The position numbers and the translations under genes were made by a program. Source: Gammaproteobacteria bacterium (GTDB taxonomy: Bacteria; Pseudomonadota; Gammaproteobacteria; HK1). Taken from it: a DNA stretch of 64,000 nt. The DNA is taken from contig WLWT01000003.1 in the NCBI GenBank assembly GCA_012103455.1, forward strand, positions 930,001-994,000, given 5' to 3'. Under the pieces are notes generated by a model. The model searched no databases and was not told the DNA's origin. It saw only the letters and a program-made list of their open reading frames with translations. Numbering within the stretch: position 1 is the first letter of the stretch; the number at the start of each line of letters is the position of its first letter. This document shows, in pieces, positions 29,374-37,311 of the stretch.

Positions 29374-29602
29374 CTCGAAATCCTTTTCAAGAAAGTTGGG
29401 GGCAGGATACGCTTGTTGTTGCAAAAATACAACAGGACTATAGGGAACAATTCCCTATAGTTTTTCGCTGATTGTCCGAAGTAGGTAAACTTTTTTATAT
29501 TTCAATTAGTTACGGTAGCAGCCTTGGCGGTTGCAGAAAATTATAGGGCCGCCCTATAATAATGTTACAGAGGCCAGCGGCCTGTGTAACATACTGTTAG
29601 AA
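29374..29602 (+). promoter_or_regulatory. attI-like recombination region and probable cassette promoter region
   Basis: Non-coding stretch between the intI start (minus strand) and the first cassette gene, where attI and the cassette promoter lie in integrons. The likely crossover is GTTAGAA at 29596-29602, just before the first cassette. No exact promoter could be fixed. An inverted pair TTGT/ACAA around 29412-29432 lies before intI, but it is not a clean LexA box. Confidence 0.6.
29438..29590. repeat. Cluster of three palindromes with alternating TATAGGG motifs
   Basis: CTATAGGGAA-CAA-TTCCCTATAG at 29438-29460 is a perfect 10-bp inverted repeat. TTATAGGGC-C-GCCCTATAA at 29541-29559 is a perfect 9-bp one. 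GTTACAGAGGCC-AGC-GGCCTGTGTAAC at 29564-29590 has one mismatch. They lie in the attI position and may be operators, terminators or integrase-accessory sites. Confidence 0.8.
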
Positions 29603-29618
29603 ATTTAACGGAACAAGG

Positions 29619-30242
29619 ATGCTTAACGATATAAAAAACAGTATTCAAACCCTATCTCAATTGAAAGGGCTTCGTAATATTCTCTGGATTACGTTAGTTT
29701 CCATTCTATTTATGTTTATATTCGAAACATCTACTCAGTTCTTTGCAACAAGCTCACTTCAAGAAAAAGTTGAGTTAGTTAAAAAACTCTCTGAATTTGA
29801 GGCATCAGAATCAAACAAGGAAAAGATTGTAGAGCTACAAAACGCGGTTATTTCTGAAGCACAAAACGTAGTTTATTACTCAAATTCACCCGCCTCATAC
29901 GCTTTTTCGAAAATACTCGCTTTTTTTAAAGGCTTTTACTTGGCGTTACCCATTTTTTATTTTGTGCTCAAAGGTCTTGTTTATATTTTCAGGAAAACTG
30001 AGGATGAAATTCAGCAGCAATATGCGGTTTTAAGTGCTATGCTATTCTCTGCAGTATCATGGTTTGCGACCTTACTAGGTCTAATATCAGCCATTTGGAA
30101 TAAAAGCGAAAACATCTTAGTTTCATGGGTAGTTTTCCCTATTTCTTCCGCAATCATTTTTACATTGTTCTTGATTTGGCTGCTAGTGCTACAAATTATC
30201 ATGTACAAAGGTGAAAGCAAAAAAACAAAAGATGAGGAATAA
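29619..30242 (+). CDS. Cassette 1: multi-pass membrane protein of unknown function
   Basis: 207-residue protein not recognised. ATG 29619 lies after AACAAGG. There are about four hydrophobic helices (residues 20-42, 95-120, 135-158, 170-195) and a charged helical segment between the first and second, rich in K and E (residues 48-72). The C-terminus is lysine-rich. It is the first cassette after the attI region and so closest to any cassette promoter. Low GC content compared with the chromosome. Confidence 0.75.
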   Translation: MLNDIKNSIQTLSQLKGLRNILWITLVSILFMFIFETSTQFFATSSLQEKVELVKKLSEFEASESNKEKIVELQNAVISEAQNVVYYSNSPASYAFSKILAFFKGFYLALPIFYFVLKGLVYIFRKTEDEIQQQYAVLSAMLFSAVSWFATLLGLISAIWNKSENILVSWVVFPISSAIIFTLFLIWLLVLQIIMYKGESKKTKDEE

Positions 30243-30245
30243 AAT

Positions 30246-30320
30246 TTTTAACAAGCACATTAACACGGACTGCAAAAACCGCTTCGCGGCTTTTGCATCC
30301 GGTTATGCTTGGCGTTAGGC
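30246..30320 (+). other. attC site 1
   Basis: Ends TTTTAAC...GTTAGGC. A strong internal stem GCAAAA.CCG-CTTCG-CGG.TTTTGC is present. It closes cassette 1. Confidence 0.85.
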
Positions 30321-30517
30321 ACCAAGACCAAAACGTCTTTCAAAAATAAAGTCACAGAAGCTCTTGCAATTACCTGCAAAAGAGCGTCTTATGATTCGCG
30401 CCATTCAAGTCAAAAAGGAGAGCATAGTCTAGTAGCATTAGCTAAACAAAAACGCTACCCCTGAGTGCAGCAACACCCAGAGGCAGCTAACCACAACCGA
30501 TAACATGGGTATCAATT

Positions 30518-30666
30518 ATGGCTAAGAAACATCATAAGCCAGAGTCTCGCTCGGCTAAAGCAAAATTGCCCTACCCCCGCCGTCTTAAAGTCCATTCAGG
30601 GCATTACGACTACCAATCCACCATCAACCCGTCCGGTTACCGCAAATCCGCACCTGTGCCGTGGAT
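30518..30666 (+). pseudogene. Truncated SymE-like toxin gene (copy 1)
   Basis: The first 49 codons repeat the SymE-like gene at 37312 almost exactly (RLKVHSGHYDYQSTI), and so does the 200-base leader with GTTAGGC boundary. At 30667 an IS4-family element cuts the gene; the rest is absent on the far side, so a deletion followed. Confidence 0.88.
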
Positions 30667-31948
30667 CACTGCTGTCCCATAAACTTTCATGAGAATGTAA
30701 ACTGTATCTGGACCTGAGTTTCAATAGGGCCTGGAGGGTCTCCTTTGAGTAGTCCCCACAGGTCTCTTCGCTCAAATAAATTGACTTGAAAGAGTCTAAT
30801 AATCTGTTGAATGCTTAAATCGAGTTTGCTACAGAATTTCAGGTAAGCAGCCATTAAATACATACACATAGCGACCCATATTTGAGTCATGACAGCATTT
30901 TTTGACGTCCCTACGAATGACTTAATCTTCAAATTTTGTTTGATGCATTTGAAAAATAACTCGATTTGCCAACGCGACTTATAAATATCTGCAATGGTTT
31001 TGGCAGCCAATTCGAATGGATGGGTGAGAAAGACGTAATGCTTGCCGGTCTCTGGGTCACTATAACCCATCCGGCGCAACTTAATCGGACAGGTATCGGC
31101 TTTAGGGCCCGTTAAAATCAGCGTCTGATCTGAGGTGATGCCCTGCTCTTTATTCACCGGATGGCGAGAAATCACTCGGTATTTCGTATTGGCTTTCAAC
31201 CGGGTGACAAAATAAATCCCCTTTGAATTGAGCAAGTTAAACCACGTGTAGTCCGTATAGCCACGATCAAAACACCACAATAGAACCCGCATCCAGTTCT
31301 AAACTACGGCCCTGTGTAATATCTTGTTGTTTGCCTTCGGTAATAGTCATAAAGGCCGGTAAAAAACCATCATGGTCCAGACCAACATGTAGTTTAATCG
31401 CGCCTTTGGTCTTGCGAAATTTGGCCCAAGGAAATAGTGATAAGCATAAATCAATGGTCGATGCATCCAAGGAATAAAGCTTATTTTTAAAACGAAACCC
31501 ATGCCTAGGCGCCAAGCTTTGACATCGTGCCAGCAGCTTCCAAAATAATCCTTCGTAGAGTGGATAAGGCTGTTGCTCGTTAACGCGAGCCAGAGAACTT
31601 CGACTGACCTTACCGATACCCAAATGGTAACTTTTGCGGCGTTGTTTATCCAGATTGCTGACAATATCTCGCAAACTACAGCGACCGGCGAGTTGGGCAA
31701 AACTCAACGCCACAAACTGTGACCAGCGTGACATTGTCCTCAATACACGGCCTTTATGGTGGGTTTTTGCGAGGGTTTCAAATTCATGTCTAGAAATCAG
31801 TTTTAGCAGCTGTGAAAATACGCTGTTACTGTGACTCAAGGCTATTATCCTGTTGATATTAAAAGATATTCTGAACCTCTATTCTAACAAATTAGCGCAG
31901 AATAGTCTTTGATTCTAAGCGCATTCAAAAGTTTGTGGGACAGCAGTG
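30667..31948 (-). mobile_element. IS4-family insertion sequence
   Basis: About 1282 bp with terminal repeats CACTGCTGTCCCATAAACTTT and its complement CACTGCTGTCCCACAAACTTT at the right. Flanks are not duplicated because the right side is IS630 debris, not SymE. One transposase with a frameshift lies inside. Confidence 0.88.
30687..31839 (-). pseudogene. IS4-family transposase, frameshifted
   Basis: N-terminal part (31839 to 31267) ends SLELDAGSIVVF. The frame then shifts and the rest (31292 to 30687) continues FDRGYTDYTWFNLL to the C-terminus. The join lies in a GTGTTTTGAT run; one extra T explains it. The Y-R-K-E box YKSRWQIELFFKCIKQNLKI is intact. A programmed slip on the T-run cannot be excluded, but a plain indel is simpler. 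Confidence 0.85.
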
Positions 31949-31956
31949 ATTGCATA

Positions 31957-32031
31957 TATACCAATCGCCATTGAAAATGCGAATCTAGAATACTTGCATA
32001 AGTTAGCTGATTATGGTCAAAATAAGCTTAT
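31957..32031 (+). mobile_element. Fragment of an IS630-type element end
   Basis: About 75 bases matching the terminal repeat and 5' leader of the IS630 element in intI (CCATTGAAAATGCGAA, then GCTGATTATGGTCAAAATAA). It stops at the ATG of the lost transposase, where the IS5-family element begins, so the rest was deleted. Confidence 0.88.
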
Positions 32032-33285
32032 GGGCACCTCTAAAATTCAAGAATACGCTCCATTTCTACCCACATGACTTCGGGATTTCTCAGTCAACAT
32101 CGAGTGACGACTACTTCATGCCGGATGTCGCGTTTCTCAGCTTTGATAGGCCGACTTCTCCTGTCCAAAAAGGGTGATTTTCCCTTTTTCTCAAATCGCA
32201 GACATATCTCTCCTGCACAAAGTCACGAAGCGTCTCATGTTATATACCCTGTTCATCATGCCAACCTTCACTTCAGTACGCACAAGCCCTATCACTCGTG
32301 AGTAAAGTCCGCCTTGCTCATGGGTCAATGACCCAAAAACGTGCTCAACCCTAGCACGGATTTTTGAACGCTTAGTATTCGACTTCTTGCTGCGCTGCGA
32401 TAGCGGATTACGCCTATTGCCCTTTTTGTGAACAGGGCTACGCCTCTCCATCGCCGCCAAGCTGATTTCATGGTTCTCGCTTTGATAAGCACTATCCGCC
32501 CATACATCAGCCGATGTGTTGTCCGATAATAGTTCAATAAAGACCTGTGAATCGTGAACTTCAGCTGAGGTCACTTCATAGTCGCGAACCCATTTGTGCG
32601 CGTTATCTACCGCTACATGATTCTTATAGCCAAAATGCGTTTCCTCATTCTTCTTCGCCCAGCGCGCATCGGTATCCTTCTGCCTACCTACGTTGGGATT
32701 ATCCTTGAAACGTTGAGGTATCTCCCCAGCTTTTATCTGCTCGTTCTCGGCACGAGAGTTTCTTTGCTTGGGTACATCAACAAAGCTGGCATCCACTATT
32801 TGACCTTTTCGCGCCTTATAGCCTTGAGCATTCAACTGCTCATCGAAATCGTCGAACAGCGTGCGCATCCATTCGCACTCAACGAGTTGTTCCCTGAATA
32901 GCCCTATCGTTTTAGCGTCAGGGATCTTGCCTTCTGGGGTCAGACCAAGGAAGCGACAGAAAGAATATCTGTCTCTAATTTGATATTCTGCTTCATCATC
33001 AGATAAATTGTATAAATGCTGTAGAACCAGGACTTTAAACATCAAAACGACATCGTAAGGCTTGCGGCCCGCTGTGCTTTTTCGGCTCTTTTCTCGAATA
33101 ACAGTCAATGTGGGTCTGAAGTGCTCCCAATCTACCAGCCTATTTAGGCTTATGAGCGGGTCGCGCTCATCCAATTTCTGATATCGATTATCTAAATCAA
33201 AGAAACCACACTGCAACATTGCCTACACCTTCGCCCACTAGGACTGTTTAATATTATAGCATTTAGCCTATTTTTAGAGGTGCCC
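32032..33285 (-). mobile_element. IS5-family insertion sequence (MITE cognate), copy 1
   Basis: 1254 bp with terminal repeats GGGCACCTCTAAAA at both ends. The flanks (TTAT / TTTA) do not match, in keeping with an adjacent deletion that removed the IS630 body. It carries a complete transposase. A 719-bp fragment of a second copy lies at 48655-49373. Confidence 0.92.
32191..33219 (-). CDS. IS5-family transposase
   Basis: 342 residues, intact. Motifs of the IS5 group: the N-terminal RLVDWEHFRPTL and GRKPYDVVLMFKVLVLQ, the first aspartate in GQIVDASFVDVPKQ, the second in VWADSAYQSE, and the glutamate in RARVEHVFGSL. It is the likely source of transposase for the four 141-bp MITEs, which share its terminal repeats. 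Confidence 0.94.
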   Translation of the reverse strand: MLQCGFFDLDNRYQKLDERDPLISLNRLVDWEHFRPTLTVIREKSRKSTAGRKPYDVVLMFKVLVLQHLYNLSDDEAEYQIRDRYSFCRFLGLTPEGKIPDAKTIGLFREQLVECEWMRTLFDDFDEQLNAQGYKARKGQIVDASFVDVPKQRNSRAENEQIKAGEIPQRFKDNPNVGRQKDTDARWAKKNEETHFGYKNHVAVDNAHKWVRDYEVTSAEVHDSQVFIELLSDNTSADVWADSAYQSENHEISLAAMERRSPVHKKGNRRNPLSQRSKKSNTKRSKIRARVEHVFGSLTHEQGGLYSRVIGLVRTEVKVGMMNRVYNMRRFVTLCRRDMSAI

Positions 33286-33335
33286 TTTACTAACAATCCA
33301 CGCTGCTGGTACTAAACCGTGAATCACGTATCAGT

Positions 33336-33407
33336 AGTTAACAAGGCAAGTCAAAACGCCCTACGGGCTGGACGCGCTAACGCGCGCCTTTGCTTGCGGC
33401 GTTAGAA
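33336..33407 (+). other. attC site 2
   Basis: AGTTAACAAGGCAAG...CTTGCGGCGTTAGAA. The gene of its own cassette is lost; only about 50 bases remain between the IS5-family element and this site. Confidence 0.85.
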
Positions 33408-33436
33408 GCCTAAATACCGAAGGAGCAGGTATCTAA

Positions 33437-34213
33437 ATGAATTTCACGCATTACAAGTTTGACCGTTTATCTAGTGGCGATATTATCGAAGTCACTTTGC
33501 AAGGAAGTGCGGCCAATGTTCGGTTGATGAATAACTCAAACTTTCAATCATATAAAAATGGAAGAAAGCATCAATACTATGGTGGGCTAGTTAAGCAATC
33601 ACCATTTAGGCTAAATGTACCCAGTTCGGGTCAATGGCATGTAACAGTTGATATGGCAGGGCTTAGGGGGCAAGTTCGTTCTTCTGCAAGAGTTTTGCCT
33701 GGGGCATTACCAGTGGCTAGAGAAGCTTCGTTGGCTTCTGTTCCTAGTTTAGTTCATCGAGATGAACCTAATCCAAACTTTCCAGAGGAAGACTACCACA
33801 AAGAATTTGATGTATTTATATCGCACGCATCAGAAGATAAAGATGAAGTGGTTCGCCCTTTAGCCGAAGCTCTGAAAAGCAAGGGGCTTGAAGTATGGTA
33901 TGACGAATATGAACTAAAAATAGATGATAGCCTTCGAAGAAAAATTGATAGTGGTTTAGCTAAAAGTAAATTTGGTATCGTTGTATTATCTAAGCCTTTT
34001 CTAAGTAAAGGCTGGACAAATTACGAACTCGATGGATTGGTAACCAAATCAGTAACTCAAGAGCAGGTGTTGCTTCCTATTTGGCATAAAATTTCCAAAC
34101 AGGAAGTTATTGATTACAGTCCTTCGTTGGCTGATAAACTGGGACGAAATACAGCTATGCACACAGTAGAAGAAATCGCGTCTGAAATCGCTGAGGTTAT
34201 TAATGCTGCGTAG
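33437..34213 (+). CDS. Cassette 3: DUF1883-TIR domain protein, candidate defence effector
   Basis: 258 residues. The N-terminal 90 residues form a DUF1883-like domain (FDRLSSGDIIEVTLQGSAAN...FRLNVPSSGQWHVTVD). A linker leads to a C-terminal TIR domain with FDVFISHASEDKDEVV, LKSKGLEVWYDEYELKIDD and GIVVLSKPFLSKGWTNYELDGL. The glutamate in NYELDG occupies the place of the NADase catalytic residue. TIR enzymes in bacteria cleave NAD+ during abortive infection; that role is inferred here. There is no predicted signal peptide. ATG 33437 has GAAGGAG upstream. It forms a single-gene cassette between attC2 and attC3. Confidence 0.85.
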   Translation: MNFTHYKFDRLSSGDIIEVTLQGSAANVRLMNNSNFQSYKNGRKHQYYGGLVKQSPFRLNVPSSGQWHVTVDMAGLRGQVRSSARVLPGALPVAREASLASVPSLVHRDEPNPNFPEEDYHKEFDVFISHASEDKDEVVRPLAEALKSKGLEVWYDEYELKIDDSLRRKIDSGLAKSKFGIVVLSKPFLSKGWTNYELDGLVTKSVTQEQVLLPIWHKISKQEVIDYSPSLADKLGRNTAMHTVEEIASEIAEVINAA

Positions 34214-34219
34214 TCCGGC

Positions 34220-34297
34220 TTCTAGCAAGGCCATTAAATTCGCTCCCTACGGTCGCCGGACGCTCGCAAGTTCGCGCCGTTTATGGCGGCGTTATGC
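34220..34297 (+). other. attC site 3
   Basis: TTCTAGCAAGGCC...GGCGGCGTTATGC. The left 7-mer is degenerate (TAGC rather than TAAC). Confidence 0.75.
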
Positions 34298-34312
34298 CGC
34301 AAGGAGATAATC

Positions 34313-34678
34313 ATGAGAACCACAAATCATGTGATTCTTTCTGTCCTTATTGGTATGTCTGGGTTGGTGCCACTAGAAGCAATCGCGGAAAATTCCATAG
34401 CCAATGTCTTTGCCGGCCTTCGGACTAGAGCTAATTGTGTTGAGGAGTTGAAAGGCATCTGTAATGGCTCCCTTATTTTCTCGCACGGTATATCCAGGAA
34501 TTATTCAGAGAACAACTCAATGAATGGTGAATTTTCATGGGACGCTATCCTGATTGTACCGGGATCCGCTCCAGTAAGTGTTACCTTGCATTGCGTGCGA
34601 GTCAAATTGTCAGCAATAGAAGGGATTAGCGACGAACCATGGACCGCATCATTTGCTGAGTTAGTTAAGAAGAAGTGA
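34313..34678 (+). CDS. Cassette 4a: small secreted protein, unknown
   Basis: 121 residues from ATG 34313, which follows an excellent AAGGAGAT. The longer frame from 34283 starts inside attC3 and is rejected. Residues 1-25 are a signal peptide (HVILSVLIGMSGLVPLEAIA). The mature part has two cysteines near each other (NCVEELKGIC) and one later. I do not recognise the family. It is the first gene behind attC3. Confidence 0.75.
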   Translation: MRTTNHVILSVLIGMSGLVPLEAIAENSIANVFAGLRTRANCVEELKGICNGSLIFSHGISRNYSENNSMNGEFSWDAILIVPGSAPVSVTLHCVRVKLSAIEGISDEPWTASFAELVKKK

Positions 34679-34725
34679 TTTTGTAGAATATGAGCGTATG
34701 GGAAAACTGTCATCGAGGGATTCCA

Positions 34726-34983
34726 ATGAGCGGAATATTCAAACTTCTGTTTTTCTCACCAAAGAAAGATGAAAGATTATTCAAACCCTTCTCCTATATT
34801 GCGTTGGGAGATCATGGAGTTAAAGACAATTATCATCTGTTGACTCCACAACTCCTTGAATCTGAGGTGGACGGAAACATTGACTATCTAATCACTGAAC
34901 TTGAGAAAATCCGGAAGCAAGCGAAACGTAAGTACAAGAAGGCTAATGCCAAAGAAGATGAAAGCGACCGCAGAAGGACCTAA
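34726..34983 (+). CDS. Cassette 4b: small basic cytoplasmic protein, unknown
   Basis: 85 residues from ATG 34726 (GAGGGA upstream); an in-frame ATG at 34690 lacks a ribosome-binding site. The N-terminus is hydrophobic (GIFKLLFFSP), and the C-terminal third is a charged helix rich in K, R and E. Family not recognised. The gene ends at what looks like the left half of an attC (CCTAACGAATACTTCAACCG). Confidence 0.6.
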   Translation: MSGIFKLLFFSPKKDERLFKPFSYIALGDHGVKDNYHLLTPQLLESEVDGNIDYLITELEKIRKQAKRKYKKANAKEDESDRRRT

Positions 34984-35040
34984 CGAATACTTCAACCGAG
35001 GAGCGATCACTCGCCCATAGAAGCATGTCAGGCTACCGCG
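34984..35040 (+). other. Remnant of an antitoxin-gene end fused to a half attC
   Basis: The 40 bases at 34999-35040 (CACTCGCCC...GCATGTCA) resemble 35757-35793, the 3' end of the antitoxin gene in the next cassette (CACTCGCCCACCGAAGCGTG). With attC4 this suggests the stub of a related PIN-toxin cassette whose body was deleted. Confidence 0.6.
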
Positions 35041-35112
35041 GCATAACCCGGCGCTCCAGCCGACAGCCAATTCGCTTCGCGGCTTGTCTGCGGCTGAGCT
35101 TGGTCGTTATGC
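35041..35112 (+). other. attC site 4
   Basis: GCATAAC...GTTATGC, the end 7-mers are perfect complements. The middle has CCAATTCGCTTCGCGGCTTG. Nearly identical to attC5. Confidence 0.9.
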
Positions 35113-35139
35113 CACTCGCCAAACGACGAAGATTTCTCC

Positions 35140-35622
35140 ATGCTACGCAAGATGAAGAGCATTTACCTTGAATCCAGCGTAGTCAGCTACTTGGCGGCGC
35201 GCCCGAGTCGCGACTTGGTAGTTGCGGGAAATCAACAGGTCACACGAGACTGGTGGGAGACGCGTCGTGACGAATGCGAGCTCTTCGTTTCAGAAGTTGT
35301 CGTTGCGGAGTGCGCAGCCGGTGATCCAACCGCCGCCTCCGAGCGAAGGGTATTTCTTGCTGGCCTGCCGGTCCTCACGACAACGGAGGAGGCGGAAGCT
35401 CTGGCGGATGCGTTGCTCTCTGCCATGGCGTTGCCCCAGAAGGCTGCTCTCGACGCTCTGCACATAGGTCTGGCCGCGACCAATGGCATCGATATCCTCT
35501 TGACGTGGAACTGTGCACACATAGCGAATCCCTTCATGATGCCGCAGATCAACGCTGCGTGCGTGGAGTTTGGTGTCATTCCGCCAACGATCTGTACACC
35601 ACTACAACTTATCGAGGCATAG
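35140..35622 (+). CDS. Cassette 5a: PIN-domain toxin (VapC-like)
   Basis: 160 residues. The N-terminal strand KSIYLESSVVSYLAARPS places an acidic residue as in PIN nucleases; acidic positions recur in VVVAECAAGD, in ALDALHIGLAATNGID and at LTWNCAHIANP. PIN toxins cut RNA. ATG 35140 or 35152 can start it. The next gene, five bases later, should be its antitoxin; toxin-first order is less common but known. Confidence 0.8.
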   Translation: MLRKMKSIYLESSVVSYLAARPSRDLVVAGNQQVTRDWWETRRDECELFVSEVVVAECAAGDPTAASERRVFLAGLPVLTTTEEAEALADALLSAMALPQKAALDALHIGLAATNGIDILLTWNCAHIANPFMMPQINAACVEFGVIPPTICTPLQLIEA

Positions 35623-35626
35623 GACG

Positions 35627-35797
35627 ATGTGGAAAGACCCAATTGTCGAAGAAACCCGGAGCAGGCGCGAGGAGCTTGCTCGACGTTTCAACTATGACAT
35701 CAAGGCCATCGGAGAGGAGTTGAGGCGCCAGCGCAAGGCGAGTGGGCAAAAACCGTTCACTCGCCCACCGAAGCGTGTCAAACCTACCGAGGCATAA
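35627..35797 (+). CDS. Cassette 5b: small antitoxin-like protein
   Basis: 56 residues from ATG 35627: MWKDPIVEETRSRREELARR, then FNYDIKAIGEELRRQRKASG. It is a charged helical peptide of the size and type encoded beside PIN toxins, with the family-like opening in which a short W..D.IV.E.R segment is followed by a basic helix. Its stop codon lies inside the start of attC5. Confidence 0.75.
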   Translation: MWKDPIVEETRSRREELARRFNYDIKAIGEELRRQRKASGQKPFTRPPKRVKPTEA

Positions 35798-35863
35798 CAA
35801 GACGCTTCAACCGACGGCCAATCCGCTACGCGGCTTGTCCGCGGCTGAGCTTGGTCGTTAGAT
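35792..35863 (+). other. attC site 5
   Basis: GCATAACAAGACGCTTC...GCTTGGTCGTTAGAT, 72 bases, same architecture as attC4. Confidence 0.9.
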
Positions 35864-35916
35864 TTCACCGCTCGGTATCGCTATGCTGGGACTAAGCAAC
35901 GCTGCGAGGTGGCAAC

Positions 35917-36141
35917 ATGGCCGTGTCTTCTGAATCTCTGCTTCGTGATGCGCTAGAACTCTCCGCCGGTGAGCGGGCAGTTCTAGTGGACGAATTGCTT
36001 GAAAGTTTGGGAAAGCCGGATCCCAAAATCGAAGCCCAGTGGCTCAAGGAGGCAGAAGAGCGCCTTGCTGCCTATCGTCGCGGTAAGCTTGAAGCTTACG
36101 ATGTCGACGAGGTCTTTGCGGAACTGGGCAAAAGTGATTGA
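35917..36141 (+). CDS. Cassette 6a: addiction-module antitoxin (TIGR02574-like)
   Basis: 74 residues. The family layout is clear: ALELSAGERAVLVDELLESL, then PDPKIEAQWLKEAEERLAAY, and a C-terminal YDVDEVFAEL. Such proteins neutralise ParE/RelE toxins. The stop overlaps the start of the toxin gene. Confidence 0.88.
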   Translation: MAVSSESLLRDALELSAGERAVLVDELLESLGKPDPKIEAQWLKEAEERLAAYRRGKLEAYDVDEVFAELGKSD

Positions 36142-36431
36142 AGGTTCGCTTTCTTGGTCCTGCCCGGTCTGAACTACGGGACGCGGTTGAGAGACTGAAT
36201 TCTGAGGCACCTGGCACCGGCGATCGGTTGCGTGATGAAGTTCGGGCGGCCATTGATCGCATCAAGGCATTCCCAGATGCCTGGCACCACATGGGTGGTG
36301 GCATCCGGCGCTGTAGAGTTCGAGGGTTCCGGTACGGCGTTATCTACGAACCGTCTCCAGACGAAATAGTCATAATTGCAGTAGCTCATTTCAGCCGGGA
36401 GCCCGGATACTGGAGGACTCGCAGAAAGTGA
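36138..36431 (+). CDS. Cassette 6b: ParE/RelE-superfamily toxin
   Basis: 97 residues from TTG 36138, overlapping the antitoxin stop (TTGA). The ParE-like fold is seen in FLGPARSELRDAVERLNS, AIDRIKAFPDAWHH, RRCRVRGFRYGVIYEPS and the closing EIVIIAVAHFSREPGYWRTR. The pair forms an intact, complete TA cassette. Confidence 0.88.
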   Translation: MKVRFLGPARSELRDAVERLNSEAPGTGDRLRDEVRAAIDRIKAFPDAWHHMGGGIRRCRVRGFRYGVIYEPSPDEIVIIAVAHFSREPGYWRTRRK

Positions 36432-36432
36432 A

Positions 36433-36504
36433 ATCTAACAAGTCGCTCCAGCCGACGGCCAGCCCGCTACGCGTTCTGGCCGCGGCTGAGCTTGTCCGTT
36501 ATGC
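36433..36504 (+). other. attC site 6
   Basis: ATCTAACAAGTCGCTCC...GCTTGTCCGTTATGC, 72 bases. Confidence 0.9.
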
Positions 36505-36517
36505 ATTTTAGGCAGTC

Positions 36518-37108
36518 ATGAGAGTGTTTCTAAAAGCTAAGCATTGGCAGCTTTTTATTGTGATAGTCGGTTCAATGTTTCTCACCCAGTTGGGAATAGT
36601 CACACCATCAACAACCGGTTTCGAAATAAGCCAAGCGGCGATGTTATTCTCAATTTTAATTATGGGTTTGCTTTACTTTGGTTGGCTGTGGGCAATTGCA
36701 GATGCAGGCGCGAAATCTTTACCATCAAGTTTGTCGTCTTCGCCCAGACCTATGCAGGCAGGGCTAATATATGCACTCACTTACATGTTATTGAGTAGTT
36801 TGTTCTTTTTTGGGGAAGCGAACGGTTTGCCCGGTTACATCATTGCAATGCACTTGCTAGCAATGGCATCGATTTTTTATGGCTTAGGATTTACCGCAAA
36901 ACAACTATGTAAGCTAGAACAGCAGAAGGACGTATCATTTTTCACGTATTCCGGTCCGTTTTTTTGCTCTGGCTTTTCCCTATTGGGGTCTGGTTTATTC
37001 AGCCTAAAGTTAACCAACTACTGGGACAAGAAAATGCATAACAAGCGCATGCAGTCCGACCATCCAATTCGCTACGCGAATTGTCTGGCGGCTGATGCGG
37101 GGCGTTAG
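36518..37108 (+). CDS. Cassette 7: membrane protein whose C-terminus is read from attC
   Basis: 196 residues with four to five transmembrane helices (about residues 10-32, 40-66, 88-105, 110-130, 150-170); no known family. The last 24 residues (MHNKRMQSDHPIRYANCLAA) are translated through attC7, a feature common in cassettes of this attC type. ATG 36518 lies 14 bases after the attC6 boundary with a weak ribosome-binding site. Confidence 0.75.
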   Translation: MRVFLKAKHWQLFIVIVGSMFLTQLGIVTPSTTGFEISQAAMLFSILIMGLLYFGWLWAIADAGAKSLPSSLSSSPRPMQAGLIYALTYMLLSSLFFFGEANGLPGYIIAMHLLAMASIFYGLGFTAKQLCKLEQQKDVSFFTYSGPFFCSGFSLLGSGLFSLKLTNYWDKKMHNKRMQSDHPIRYANCLAADAGR

Positions 37109-37110
37109 GC
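37036..37110 (+). other. attC site 7
   Basis: GCATAACAAGCGCATGC...GCGGGGCGTTAGGC, 75 bases, overlapping the end of the membrane-protein gene. Confidence 0.9.
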
Positions 37111-37311
37111 CCCCAGAACTAAGCGTCTTTCAAAAAAATAAAGTCACAAAAGGTGTTGCAATTCCTTGCAAAAGAGAGTCTTATAAGCTACGGCGTTTAA
37201 ACAAAAAAAGGAGTGTATGATTTAGCAGTATCCATTAAGCAAAAGCGCTACCCCTGAGTGCTGCAAACACCCAGAGGCAGCTAACCACAACCGATATTCG
37301 AGGTATCAATT

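Noticed and set aside
31267..31292. Programmed frameshift in the IS4-family transposase
   Set aside because: The T-run could slip, but there is no stimulatory structure I can point to and a single extra T is enough; kept as a pseudogene with a note.
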